From NCBI GenBank assembly GCA_964016875.1, contig OZ024736.1, positions 42,068,707 to 42,132,706 of the forward strand: a stretch of DNA of 64,000 nucleotides, in the 5' to 3' direction. Below, one piece after another: positions 10,098-21,482 of this stretch. The first letter of the stretch is position 1, and the number at the start of each line of letters is the position of its first letter. The translations under genes and the position numbers were made by a program. This DNA comes from Fallopia convolvulus (lineage: Eukaryota > Streptophyta > Magnoliopsida > Caryophyllales > Polygonaceae). Below the pieces are notes generated by a model. It saw nothing but the letters and a program-made list of their open reading frames with translations, made no database searches and was not told where the DNA came from.

Positions 10098-11817
10098 TAG
10101 AGTCCTAGTGAGTGACTGCATACTACAATGGTTCCCTAGCATCAAAGTGACAAATCATGCGTTCACAACGTCGGACCATTGCAAAATCTCTGTGGACCTA
10201 AGTAATGACCTATTAGTAAAAGGGCTTCCGTTCAAACTAGAAAAAATGTGGATGCACAGAAAAGACTTTAGAAATGTGGTTAAACAAGCTTGGCGTTTGG
10301 ATGTGTCAGGCTCAAATATGTTCCAACTAGTGAAAAAAACCCAACTTTTTAAAACAAGTGCAAAAAATTGGAATAAACGAACACTAGGAAATGTGTTTGA
10401 ACAAATGGAGGAAATTGAACACAAACTTGTAGACCTCCAACAACAAATTATATTATCACCACAACCAGAAACTGTGCAAAAGCAATTGCGCCTAATAAAA
10501 CAAAAAGAAAGCATATTGAATTTCCACAAAACCTATTGGAAGCAAAGAGCCAAAACGAAGCATATAAAGTTAGCCGACGCTAATACAGGCTACTTCCACA
10601 AAATAGCAAATGGAAGGAGAAACAGAAAAAACATAAAGGAAATACATACTAATGATGGAACCCATATTGTAGGAATAGAAAATATCCGGGAAGAAATAAG
10701 AAAGGATTTCAGAAAAAGATATATAAAAGAACCAGTGAATCAGAGCCTAACGCGGGAATACCTAGAACTAATTACAACGGAAATAACAGATGAGGATAAT
10801 TATAATCTCTCCAAGTCTGTTACTAATGAAGAAATTAGAGAGGCTCTTATGCAAATTGGTTCCAATAAATCGCCTGGACCAGATGGTATGACATCAGAAT
10901 TTTATAAGAAATATTGGGACATTGTAGGGCCATCAGTTATAAAAGCAGTCAAAAGTTTTTTCCACTCGGGAAGAATGCTGAAACAAATCAACCACACCTT
11001 TATTTCCCTCATCCCAAAAGTAGAAAGTCCATCATCAACAAACCATTATAGACCAATAAGTCTATGTTCAACAATTTACAAAGTTATATCAAAAATTATT
11101 ACGGAACGGATGAAAAATATAATGAACAAGATTATCCATCCACTCCAAGGAGCTTTTGTAAACAATAGAGCAATTCAGGATAATGTACTGATTGCTCATG
11201 AAGTATTTCACTCCTTCAGAGGAAGTAAGGCAAAAGACGGATGGGTAGCAGTTAAGCTAGACATGGAAAAAGCGTACGATAGATTAGATTGGAGCTTTCT
11301 CTTCCTAGTGCTAGAAAAATTTGGATTTAATCAGAAATTCATTGGATGGATTAAGGAATGTGTCTGCTCCGTTTCTTTTTCAGTACTAGTAAATAATGGA
11401 CCCACAAACCCATTTTTCCCTGAACGAGGACTTAGACAAGGTGACCCATTATCCCCATACCTCTTTGTTATCGGAGCAGAGATTCTTGCAAGAAAGCTGC
11501 AAAAGGAATGCTCAAGTACTCGTTACTCGATTGGCTTTCCTATTGCCCGGGGAGGCATCCGAATCCCATTTCTTGCTTTTGTAGATGACATAATTATTTT
11601 CTCAAAAGCTACTCAGAGTGCATGCTCCAAAGTTAAAAAGATCGTGGAAGAATTTTGTGCTATTTCAGGCCAAAAGGTTAACTATCACAAATCAGCATTC
11701 CAAGCGTCTAAAAATACAACCAGTCAGCAAAAACAACTAATCCAACAAGCCCTTGGTATCACATCAATGACTAACCTAGAGAAATACCTTGGATGTCCAA
11801 TCATTAAGGAAAGTTAA
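10098..11817 (+). pseudogene. LINE ORF2, reverse transcriptase domain
   Basis: After the C-terminal endonuclease block, the frame carries reverse transcriptase motifs in order: SNKSPGPDGMTSEFYKKYW, FISLIPKVESPSSTNHYRPI, VAVKLDMEKAYDRLDWSFL, GLRQGDPLSPYLFVI and FLAFVDDIIIFSKAT. The catalytic box is FVDD where plant L1 elements usually show FADD. Both aspartates are present. A second frameshift at about 11790-11815 breaks the frame. Confidence 0.93.
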
Positions 11818-12418
11818 TCGAGACACATTCATAAGTTCACTAGAAAAAACACAAAACCAACTTTCTAAATGGAAAGCTAATACTCTCTCGCAAGAAGGAA
11901 GAGCAACGCTAATAAGATCAAACCTTGCAATGAAACCAAATTATGTAATGCAAAGTTTTATGCTCCCAAAGAAGATTCATGATGATATGGATAAACTAAA
12001 TAGAAATTTCTTTTGGAATAAAGATCCAAACCATAAACCCCTTATTGGATGGGATAGAATATGTAAGCCAAAAGAATTTGGAGGACTAGGTATAAGAAAA
12101 ACCGAACACATGAACAAAGCATTACAACTGAAACTACTGTGGAAAATACTTGCGGAACCTGATAACATATGGGTTAGAGTGATCAAACAAAAATACCTTA
12201 GAAACAACACATTTTTCTCTTATAAGATCAAAACCAACTCCTCATGGCAATGGAAAAAACTAATAAACTTACGTCCGGAATTCGAAAAAGGACTTATATG
12301 GCAAATAGAAGATGGAAAATCAATCAAATTCTGGGAAGACAACTGGGCTCTAAGACAACCATTAAAGTTGTACGCAAAACAACCCCAAACAATAAACAAA
12401 GAACTCAAAGTGGCGTAA
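11789..12418 (+). pseudogene. LINE ORF2, thumb/connection region
   Basis: In the shifted frame, FISSLEKTQNQLSKWKANTL, SFMLPKKIHDDMDKLNRNFF and KPKEFGGLGIRKTEHMNKAL are standard plant LINE sequences after the RT palm. A stop at 12416-12418 and another near 12496 lie within otherwise collinear coding sequence. Confidence 0.85.
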
Positions 12419-12589
12419 TTCATTACACAAGTCAAAACATGGAAGACGGATGAACTAATGCAAATCCTTCCCAAGGAACAAGTAGATTTAATCTAAGCAA
12501 TCCCCATCCCAGATAATAATATACAAGATCGACTCTATTGGGCACTAAGCAAGAATGGATGGTTTTCAACCCACTCAGCAATAAACCTT

Positions 12590-13621
12590 GTGACAAACGT
12601 AGAGAATCAAGAACCAAGCCTAACTAAGTGGATATGGAAACTGGATATACTCTCGAAAGTTAAAAATTTTCTTTGGAAGGTAAGCATGAATGGACTCCCT
12701 ACAAAAGAAAGACTTAGAGAGAAACATGTACCAATTTCAGGAGGATGTTTTTTCTGCAATTATACCTATGAGGACTCTAATCATTTATTATTTGAATGCC
12801 AACATACTCTAAACACCTTAAGGAAAATAGATACGAAAATTGAACAATCACTTCGGAACTACAACACCAATGCAACTAATATGAAAGTTGCTTTAACCAA
12901 CTTTCTTAATCAAATTGGAGAAAAAGAATTTTGCATTCTTGCTGTTTCATGGTGGAGCATCTGGCACCAGAGAAATAAAATAGCCTTTCAGCAAAGTGCA
13001 AGTGACCTCATACAAGACCTACCTCAATACATAAAAATGCAATTAGAACAGTGGGAAAGAGCAAAACATTGGAATGAAGATGAAGAAAAAATTGATAACA
13101 TAAATAAGAAAATAAGGAAAAATAAGGTAACAAGTAAGGCATGGAAAAAACCAAGCACGAGAATAATTAAAGGAAACTTTGATGGATCAAGACTAGACAA
13201 TGGTCAAGCATCAGGAGGTAGTATTCTACGAGACCACAATGGAAATGTTGTTCAGTTAATGGCAAATAAATATGGACCAATGACAGCCTTAAAAGCAGAA
13301 GCTCTGGCTCTACGAGATTGTATTAGAATAGCAAAACAAGGAGGCCATAGAAATCTAGAGTTTGAAGGTGATAACCTACAAGTCATTAAAGCGGCCCAAG
13401 GACACTTAAATTGCCCTTGGGAGATTGAGATGATTATGTCTGACATACTCATCTCTCTCAAGGATTTCCATTCAATCAGGCTCTCTCATGTGACTAGGAG
13501 TTCTAATGCTGTGGCTGATAAAATTGCTAGACTGAGCCATAGTCTCCCGGTCTCCCATATTTTGAGTCATCCAGAACTTCAAGTTCTCATCCGTAAGGAT
13601 GCTCTAGGACGCCCTCCTTGA
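12590..13621 (+). pseudogene. LINE ORF2, zinc-binding RVT and RNase H domains
   Basis: WKLDILSKVKNFLWKVSMNG, GGCFFCNYTYEDSNHLLFEC is the zf-RVT region. KGNFDGSRLDNGQASGGSIL begins the plant-type RNase H (RVT_3), with KAEALALRDCIRIA and FEGDNLQVIKA as catalytic segments and RSSNAVADKIARLSHSL near the end. The Asp, Glu and Asp positions appear present. The true reading start is upstream in the same frame beyond the two stops. Confidence 0.9.
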
Positions 13622-13668
13622 AGGGAGAGTTTCCTAAACATTACCTAATCAAAAAAAAAAAATAAAAA

Positions 13669-13685
13669 ATCAATGGCTTCCTCTG
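13669..13685 (+). repeat. LINE target-site duplication, right copy
   Basis: Identical to 7024-7040 and placed immediately after the A-rich tail. Confidence 0.9.
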
Positions 13686-13892
13686 GTTTTCTATTAGCAA
13701 CTTGATTTAGTTTAATCAGTAATATTAGGTCATTTTTTAAAGTTCAGTTAATCTCTTCTATATCAGATTGCATTCAAACAAACTCAGATGGTTTGGCCTT
13801 TAATTCATTCAAACAAACACTAGACCACTTCAAAAGTCAAGACATTGAACCAACAAATGTGCAGTTGACCCCCTAAATCCTACGTTAATTGC

Positions 13893-13900
13893 TATATAAA
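13893..13900 (+). promoter_or_regulatory. TATA box of the RING-H2 gene
   Basis: TATATAAA in GC-poor DNA lies 79 bases before the ATG at 13979. This suits a leader of about 50 bases. Confidence 0.65.
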
Positions 13901-13978
13901 GCACCATAACCAAACCTCTCATTTCTTCAAACTTCACAAAACCCACCAAACTTTGATTCATAAACTGAAGAATTCAAG

Positions 13979-14392
13979 ATGATCTTCTTTGTGTACAACA
14001 AATTATGTGTAGCCACCCTCATCTTCTACACCTGCATTTACTACCCTTTTCTGCAAGCCAAGCGCTCTCTTCTAACCATTCTAGGCTTCTTCCTCTGCGT
14101 TTCTCACCATCCATTAGAGCGCTCAGATGCTGATCAATATGATGAACTATCAAAGGAGGCGACTAATTCTTGCTCCATTGACCTTCATATGGAGAGATAC
14201 GGAGACTTGAAGCGTGATGGAAGCGATTGTGATGAAGCGTGCTCGGTTTGCTTGGCAGAGTTTGAAGGGGAGGATTATGTGAGCAAGCTGTCCAAATGTG
14301 GGCATGTGTTTCACATCAATTGTATTCAGAAATGGGTTGACAAGAATCAGTTTACTTGCCCTCTTTGTAGGTCTGTTTTATTGCATTTCTAG
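13979..14392 (+). CDS. Membrane-anchored RING-H2 E3 ubiquitin ligase
   Basis: A single-exon 137-aa protein. The N-terminal 45 residues are hydrophobic (two stretches, about 3-25 and 30-43) and look like a membrane anchor. The C-terminal RING-H2 runs from C88 to C130: C88-x2-C91-x15-C107-x-H109-x2-H112-x2-C115-x11-C127-x2-C130, with the WVDK segment and the tryptophan (W119) used to bind E2. The pattern matches the small plant RHA2/XERICO-type finger proteins, which pass ubiquitin from an E2 to targets, often in hormone or stress responses. All eight ligands are present. The exact subfamily and substrate cannot be told. A LINE has inserted about 220 bp upstream of the TATA box and may have removed distal promoter elements. 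Confidence 0.88.
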   Translation: MIFFVYNKLCVATLIFYTCIYYPFLQAKRSLLTILGFFLCVSHHPLERSDADQYDELSKEATNSCSIDLHMERYGDLKRDGSDCDEACSVCLAEFEGEDYVSKLSKCGHVFHINCIQKWVDKNQFTCPLCRSVLLHF

Positions 14393-15101
14393 CTGTGAAA
14401 ACAAACCCAAGTCCACTTTTCTTAGTTCTTCTTACTGTGATTTCCTTGGATGTATATAGAATGGTGTAAGCTGAAATTTAGATTACATGAATATACACAA
14501 ATTCCAGAGTTTAGCTTCTGATGGTTTTATGATTTATCATGGAATTACATATAAAAAGTAATGTATATGTTTTTTTTTAATCATAAATTTTAGAGAAATA
14601 ATAATTTAATGGTGTTGACCTTAAATTTTTGGGATTGATCTTTATATGAAATGACCTTTGGAGAAGGATAGGAGTCATCTGAATGGAGGACTTTGGTGTA
14701 GAGTCAGAGGCCGGGTTTTCAATTCTGATTTCAATGATCTCTTATTTTGTTTATTCAAAATTGTCAAAATTTTCAAGATTAATGCAGAGTGTTCATAATT
14801 ATCCATGCACCCTGAGGATCACAACCCTTATTCTTCAAAGCATAATTGAATTTACCATGGTGCTGGATGACTTGAACACAAGGAATTTTAACCTTAGATG
14901 TGAAAATTCATGTTGTCACTGATAGATCCATGCTTAATTGCACTCTACAATACTGAACTGAAGGCAAGTCTGCTATTAGTAACATCTTCACACATACAAC
15001 AGTGCTAGTACATCCTTTAGTCTTGATCATCTACAATTATACAAGTAATATATGCTTAACAACTTTCTTATAGAGAATAATACACAATTTCCCTTGTGCT
15101 C
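14393..15101. other. Convergent 3' intergenic region
   Basis: This separates the stop codons of the RING-H2 gene (+) and the DC1 gene (-). Poly-T and AT-rich stretches here would serve both 3' ends. A 79-codon frame at 14683 has no recognisable content. Confidence 0.5.
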
Positions 15102-15827
15102 CTACTTTGACATAAACCCTGCAACAACCGAAGCAATAAGAACCGTCGGATCTCCTAAAATCGCAGAGACAATCACACTAACTGCTGAACCAGCAATCTG
15201 ACAACACTTCCTTATCTTTCCACCCTTCTTCTCACCATGATGATTCTTCAGTGTCCCCTTGAGACTCGGAATCCGCATCTTCATTTTCCTAATCCTCTCC
15301 TTATCAACATTAAAATAAACTGCTTCCCAACTCTCCATCAGCAACTTCTTGACACATGACACATGAAGATTATAATTCTTGCACTTGGTCCTATAAGACC
15401 ATCCAGGGCCTTTTCCACCACAATAGTGACAAGGCCCCGAAACCTTGTCACACAGAAAAAGGGTCTGTTCCCCGTCTTCTAGAACATTCGGCAAGTTTGC
15501 GCAACAAGGGTGGAGATCAAATCCACAACTTTTACAGTTGTAGACAAATCCTTTCACCTCATTGTGGCACGCGTCACATAGTCTCATGATTGGGCCAGGT
15601 GGCCTGTAACAGAATTGAAAATAGCATTTCCTGTAGAATGGATGTGTGATCATAGCTGGTGCCAAGGCACAGGCTTTGTGGAGGTCCAAGTCACATGCTT
15701 GGCACGTGTATTTGAGGCCTATACCGGCCTCTTTACACCCGTCACAGTAGAAGGGTGTCTCTGTGTATTTGAGGTTTAGCTTGTGGCTTGGGTGAATTGG
15801 GTGGAAGAGCTCTTTGTCTATTTTCAT
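15102..15827 (-). CDS. DC1-domain (cysteine/histidine-rich C1) protein
   Basis: A 241-aa single-exon protein starting at the ATG at 15827; an in-frame TTG upstream is not used. It opens with HPIHPSHKLNL, the start of a DC1 zinc module, then has repeated C-x2-C...H-x2-C units: YCDGCKEAGIGLKYTCQACD, LCDACHNEVKGFVYNCKSCG, and CHYCGGKGPGWSYRTKCKN with LHVSCVK. Each is a C1-like zinc finger, three in all. The tail is basic (KMKMRIPSLKGTLKNHH) and ends in a hydrophobic stretch of about 25 residues (VSVIVSAILGDPTVLIASVV), a possible membrane segment. Plant DC1 proteins act in signalling and stress, often through protein or lipid contacts. Molecular function of this one is unknown. Confidence 0.88.
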   Translation of the reverse strand: MKIDKELFHPIHPSHKLNLKYTETPFYCDGCKEAGIGLKYTCQACDLDLHKACALAPAMITHPFYRKCYFQFCYRPPGPIMRLCDACHNEVKGFVYNCKSCGFDLHPCCANLPNVLEDGEQTLFLCDKVSGPCHYCGGKGPGWSYRTKCKNYNLHVSCVKKLLMESWEAVYFNVDKERIRKMKMRIPSLKGTLKNHHGEKKGGKIRKCCQIAGSAVSVIVSAILGDPTVLIASVVAGFMSK

Positions 15828-15864
15828 TGTGTTGCTCTGTCTCAATTCAAATGAAAGAGCTGGT

Positions 15865-15871
15865 TATATAG
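15865..15871 (-). promoter_or_regulatory. TATA box of the DC1 gene
   Basis: CTATATAA on the minus strand lies about 40 bases upstream of the ATG, implying a very short leader of about ten bases unless another promoter is used. Confidence 0.5.
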
Positions 15872-15879
15872 AGGTGGTA

Positions 15880-17818
15880 GAGGATAAATGGATATGTGTT
15901 AGTTTGTTCTGATAAGTCTTTTAACCAGGTGGAAAGTGAGGCACTGATAAGTTCTATTTTCCCCCTTCTTTGATTCCTTGCGTGAGTTGTACAATTGGAG
16001 AATAACTTAAGAGTCATACGCTGGGTGCAATTATTTCAAAGTAATTCAGGCAGAATCTAATGCTAAAGACCAAAGAGAAATGGAGAGGGCAATTATTTTC
16101 TTCATGTCTATGATGAAGCAATTCTAAGGCAAAAGCATCGCCAAGTGTCACTTGAATTTTCTTTTAATTGGGTAATATCATTGAGAAATCTTGATAAAAC
16201 TGGCTAAGCTCTTTACTTTGGAACACACCTAGAAAGAGTTGATTTGATCATGATCCTCTCAGGCTTTTGAGTGCCTAGACATGTCATCAAAGTTTGCACA
16301 TGATGAGCTCTAGACCCTTAAGGTGCTGATTGTTTAAAAAACCCAAGTTTGCAACCAAACCCACCCTTATTTATTTATTACACAGTTTTAAGGGCATCAA
16401 GTGGAGGCAGTGTCCCATGGAACTGGCAAATCGTAGTAGAAAGGCATGTTTTGGAGTACTGATTCCATTAATTCCTCTACTTTTGCTTGGTGGCATCTAT
16501 TGTATAGATCTTCTAACCCTTGTGTTGGTAACTAGAATTGATGAGAAATCTATCTTCTCACTTGTGCATAATAGAGCAAAGTTGGTGCTGCTTTGTTGCC
16601 AAAAGAACAAAGAACCGAAATTTTAGATATAGGGTCCACATTCCTTGCTATTTTTAGCATGCGTTTCATATAACCGAAAGTTATATGTATATTCAAGTAT
16701 GACATGTATCAATGCCATGATTGTTATGATGTGCAAATGTGGGAGCAATAGGAAAATTGCTGGTATCTAACCTGGCAATGTTTATAATTTGCCTTCTTTC
16801 TTGTCCATTTGATCCTATCAAAACAGTAATTTACAATAACATTAGATGGTTGACTATGATGTCAAAATCACCAGTGATAACGAATACAAACTGGATGCAA
16901 CACTATGCAGAAGACAAACTATTATCAAGCTTTAATGAATGAAAATGGAACAACACCTGATTTCAAAGGCAGTCAATATGTCTGCAAAGGCCTGAAAACT
17001 CAAAACAATTGGTAATTACTGCGAGTTGATGTCATCTCCAAAACATCTAATTCCTCATCATATCAATTGAGCTTAGTTCAAACCGTATTTTGCCACTTGG
17101 GATCTATCATCTATGTCATGGAAGTTTCAGCAGAAAAAGCTCTCCCTTGTAGATTGGGCGCTGCCGCCTACAGGCAGAGTTTATCAATGGAAGACACTCA
17201 TCTATTATTGTCAAGAAGAGACAACCAACTAAGACTTGCAAGTGCGAACTAATCAATTGTACTTGTCAACTTGTACACACTTAAATTCGATTCAAAAAGT
17301 GGAATGCTGAAGAAGCACAAGAGATTAACTTGTTGCATTTCTTGAAAATTAGCTACTCACAAAATCCACAGCATATGTTTCTCTGCTTATTATTCCTGAT
17401 GTAGTTCCTATAATGATGATCCACTATTGTGAAGTCCACCATACTCCACATAAGCACAGACATGATCCTCATCTTTCAAGGGCTCAAATTCAGACTCTTG
17501 GTAACAAATCGATTGGAAGTTATAAAGTTGATTAACAGCAAGTGCTATAAACTATAGCCACATGAAAAACGACCAACGACCAGCATTTGGCTCAAATAAT
17601 TTTCAGGTATATTTTTTTCAGTTGAGTACTTAACAAAGACCTTCATTTCCATTAAAAACACACCTCACACCAACCTGACCTCATTTCATTTCCATAGATT
17701 ATAATGAAAATAGAACACACCAAAGACCTGCAATTGAAAATTTGTGAATCATTAATTATCCTACTAAAAGATCAAAAAAATATTCTAGGTTTAATTTGGA
17801 CATGTTAATGATGAGAGA
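15880..17818. other. DC1 gene upstream region and intergenic DNA
   Basis: No domain, repeat boundary or RNA gene was found. Open frames of 60-98 codons occur but look random. Confidence 0.45.
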
Positions 17819-17874
17819 TTAATTTACGCGGTGTACATACGTACAGATTTTTTTTATAAGTGCACACAGACATG

Positions 17875-17910
17875 CGCGCAACGCCATTTCGCGCGAAATG
17901 GCGTTGCGCG
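17875..17910. repeat. Palindrome in left MULE terminus
   Basis: A perfect 36-bp inverted repeat, CGCGCAACGCCATTT around a central CGCGCG. It is identical to 25915-25950. It could form a strong hairpin and may be a transposase binding site. Confidence 0.95.
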
Positions 17911-17939
17911 CAAGGGCAAATCCGTCAAGCGGAAAATGG

Positions 17940-18130
17940 AAAATGGGATTCGGAAAATGATGTTGGGCCCAGCGAAATGGGCTTGCGCGCACCTATTGGG
18001 CCGCTCGAAACGGAGTTGCGCGGACCACTAGGGTTAAGGGAAAACGCGGGCCGCCGTCAACATCGGGCCACGCGAAACGGGCCTGCGCGCATCAGGGGCG
18101 CACGAAACGGGCCTGCGCGGGTCTTTAGGG
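17940..18130 (+). repeat. Subterminal GCGCGAAAYGG-type repeats
   Basis: Degenerate copies of the palindrome half (CGAAAYGG then TTGCGCG or CTGCGCG) recur near 17949, 18005, 18073 and 18105. Inverse copies appear near the right end (25745-25860). Such subterminal arrays are typical of transposase binding regions. Confidence 0.65.
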
Positions 18131-18229
18131 TTAAAAGGAGACGCGATCCGCCATTGTCGTCTTCTACCTCCGACCTCACCCACCTGCGAAACACCGTCTC
18201 GCGCGAAACCAGATCTCGAGCCGAAAAAA

Positions 18230-20924
18230 ATGAACCAAACCCCCGATCCACACTGTTCGCCGGCTTCGGTCGGACCACCATCGGCGTCGCAACCCACCCC
18301 CGCGACGTCGGAACCCGTTGAACCAGCCCCCGCTCTTGTACGGACTGGCCCGAGCCATGGGAGCCCAGATCCGGCCGCCCCCGCTCTTGTACCGACTGGC
18401 CCGAGCCATGGGAGCCCAGATCCGACCGGCCCCGCCCTTGAACCGACCGGTCCGACCCATGGGACCCCAGATCCGGCTGCCCCCACCACTGGCGCGCCGC
18501 TGCATGCTCTGGCCGGCCCCACCACATCGACCGCAGATCCGGCCGCCCCTACCGAGCCCGTCGCCACCACCGTTCAAGGCGCCCCGGTTCATAGTCGGAT
18601 TCGCACTCGAGCGACATTTACGGCCGAGGTACGTTTGAAATTCATTACGAAATTTTATATTATTTATATTTTGTAAAACAATTTTGTATTGAATTTTAGG
18701 TATTAAATTTCGTTTATATAATTGACCCTAACCAATTTGAATATATATTGAGTAAATCAATTTCGCTTAATTAGTAAGATATTTAATGTTTATGATTCAA
18801 ATCCCTATTTATATTTAGTTTTTGTTGTTGTTATTAGTTGTTTTATTTAATTTATTTGTCTTAATTTAGAGTTATATGTAGATTTTGAATTATTAGTTAT
18901 GAACTTATACTTAATATGAATTCATAGTCGTATGTTGAATTCTTGATTTAAATAAAATAATTACAGTTATAATTAGAGTTTGAATTATGGTTTTATTCAT
19001 TTTTCATTACAAACGTAATGAAAATTGAAATAAAATTAGTAATGATAAATGAGTTTTTGGTTCGGAATTTGAATTCCGACAGAAACGACGAATTCATTAG
19101 TTGAATTCATATTCATAGGGTGAATTTCTAAATAAAAGAAAAAAAATTAATAGAAAACTTACTAATTTAATTTGAACTTGTCGCCTAAAGGACGTACACA
19201 CTAGTTTGAGCGCCGTCCTCCTCGATAAGAGGAGGAAAAAGCAGGCGCCCAAGCTCACGTGCGCCGAGATTGCACATGCGTTACTTGCCAGAGTGCCGCC
19301 TACCGAGCAACAGCGGATAGCTACTGATCCGGAGTTGACGCGTGCACCAGAGATAGATGTAGACCCCTCCGTCGAGGTGGAGGTTGATTTTACGGAGGAG
19401 CTCCTGCAGGACGACTTGCCAGATGACGTTGCAGGGGACGACATGCACTTCACGGAGCAGGACGTACAGTTTGATGCTCCCTTAGGTACAGCGGAGGATT
19501 TGTCGGTTGACGATTACCACATATCCGAGGCCACCATTTCTATTTCACCTCCCACCACGACCCATGTCCCGCCACCACCGGTCTTTTCCAGTCCTCCACG
19601 TACTTCTTCGACCGATCCTACTACATCCGTGGCGGGACCCTCAGCTCCTCCGCTCACATCCACATCCCCTCCTCCCGTTCCAGCAACACCCATCCCTCCT
19701 CCCGTTCCATCATCTCACATACCTCCCCCCGCTGCGGAGGTACCCCCACCCCCCTGCACCAGCAGCAGGGGCCGCTCATGAGGACCCTCCTGCTGCGGAG
19801 GGCTTTCCGGGAGGTCCTATTGACGACAGCCTGTTGACGACATATTCCACACATGTGGCGGGCAGGATTTGTATCGACCGTACCGTACGTAAACTTTTCC
19901 AAACTACGAGTATTTAATTTTTTTTTGAAAGCAATGCTTAGTTTTTCTAAGTCACGTTTATTTTCCTCTGTTCAGTATCTTCATGTCATTAGAGTCTGGT
20001 CTAGGAACTTCGATCCTTTAGACTTGTTTCGAGAGTATATGCATGGAGGACCCGATTCTTGGTGGGGCCTCGCCCAGCGGACGGTCTCACCGGGCTGATT
20101 GGCATGGAGTTTGGCGCGACGGACCACATTCTCATCTCTGCATTTCGGGAGCGTTGGTATCCAGAGACCAACTCCTTCCACTTCCCGTGGGGCGAGATTA
20201 CCATCACCCTCCATGACATGCACCGCATTTTCGGGCTGCGTATAGATGGAGAGGCTATGGTACCCCAGATGGATATTTTGCAGCTCGAGGCTTGTTTAGG
20301 GGATTTGCTCGGCCTAGATCCACAGACAGCACACGCGTGGAGGACACGGGCCCCGAGCAAGGCCATCGCAGCTATTCTGTTGGACATGTTTAGTGGGACG
20401 CGACCCGCATCCCCAGGGACCATTGCCAGTGTGTTTCTATGGTACTTTATTGGGATGACGTTATTTGTCGACAAGTCCGGGAACATGATCAAGACGTGGA
20501 TATTGGGGTTTCTATTGGACCACGAGAGGACTGGTCAATATGCTTGGGGGCGGGTTTATTGTCTTTACTATTTCGCGAGCTGGGCAAGACGTCGCGCGCC
20601 AAGACTAAGGGATGCTCAGGTTGCGCTCTTGTTTTGAGGGTACGTGCTTCGTCCTAAATATTTCATTCTTCGAATTTGGTTGGATTCAATATCTTATGAG
20701 TATTGTTTCAGACTTGGATCATGAGTTATTTCGAGCACACCCGGGGCCGGATCAAGTTGGCTATGGAGGTGCTAGCTGATCCTCTTGCAGCCGCACGACA
20801 GCCTGGTGAGCGGGCCCCCAGCCGAGATGTGAGGAGGCTAGATGCGATGCGACAGCTTCTAGACACGATCCGTGCAGAGGAGGTTAGACTTCGAAATCAA
20901 CCTGACGTACATTGTATAGTGTGA
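18230..20924 (+). pseudogene. Plant mobile domain (PMD, MAIN/MAIL1-like) gene of the MULE
   Basis: A four-exon model fits: 18230-18628, 19191-19884, 19976-20639, 20712-20924. Each boundary has GT (mostly GTACGT) and AG. Exon 1 is a Pro/Thr-rich leader with three 17-residue repeats (APALVxTGPSHGSPDP). Exon 2 has KRRKKQAPKLTCAEIAHALL and an acidic then proline-rich tract. Exon 3 is the PMD core: ISAFRERWYPETNSFHFPWG, EITITLHDMHRIFGLRIDG, TLFVDKSGNMIKTWIL and QYAWG match the family found in MAIN/MAIL1 and in plant transposons. Frameshifts at about 19745-19757, 20085 and 20570 break it. PMD function is not settled; in MAIN-type proteins it is linked to genome stability and silencing. Confidence 0.8.
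18316..18480 (+). repeat. 51-bp tandem repeats in PMD exon 1
   Basis: Three in-frame units of 51 bp encode ALVRTGPSHGSPDPAAP-like repeats; the first two are nearly identical and the third has diverged. Confidence 0.85.
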
Positions 20925-20999
20925 GCGACGAGCGCGGCAGGCACTTTCCAGATTCAATGCACGAGCGCGGCAGTGGAAGCGGCACCTCGCATGAGCGCG

Positions 21000-21420
21000 A
21001 TCCTTAGATGCTTTCACATTAGTACATTATGTATCTATTTTTGGTGGTTTTGGTGGTTTTAGGGTCTTTCACATTAGTACATTACTATTCTTGATTTTGG
21101 ACGTTTTGGATGGTTTAGATGACATACATTAGTACTTTACGTATTTATATTTGTTGTTTTTGGATTATCTCCATTATTGATTTTTCCGATACCTTATCTT
21201 CACCTTGATTTGTTGTTTTTGGATGGTTCGGATGACATACATTAGGGTTTGAAATTTGCACAAAAGCCGTAAACAACAACTACACCATTATGAAAAACAA
21301 TTATGAAAAACCGTAAACAACAACTTACTGAAAAAACCGTAAACAACATACACCCTACACCATAAACAACAACTTACTGAAAAAACCGTAAACAACAATT
21401 ATGACTTAAACCACTAAACA
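21000..21420. repeat. Low-order tandem repeats in MULE interior
   Basis: Units such as CACATTAGTACATTA with GGTGGTTTTGG, then CCGTAAACAACAACTTACTG, recur several times. They follow the PMD stop and precede the small minus ORF. Confidence 0.6.
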
Positions 21421-21482
21421 AGTGGCACTTGAAAAAACACTTGGATCCATAAAAAGTGACTTCTAACAGTAAAACCACATCA

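Larger units (their letters stand above)
7041..13668 (+). mobile_element. Full-length plant LINE (L1-type, RNase H-bearing)
   Basis: ATCAATGGCTTCCTCTG occurs at 7024-7040 and again at 13669-13685, right after an A-rich tail. This 17-bp exact target-site duplication fixes both ends, about 6.63 kb. The order is a non-coding or ORF1 region, endonuclease, reverse transcriptase, zinc-binding RVT domain and RNase H, then poly-A. The intact duplication argues for a fairly recent insertion, yet ORF2 has two frameshifts and two stops. It lies about 200 bp upstream of the RING-H2 gene's TATA box. Confidence 0.93.

Noticed and set aside
16330..16942. Two open frames of 98 and 67 codons
   Set aside because: No recognisable domain or promoter; hydrophobic runs follow from AT-rich sequence.
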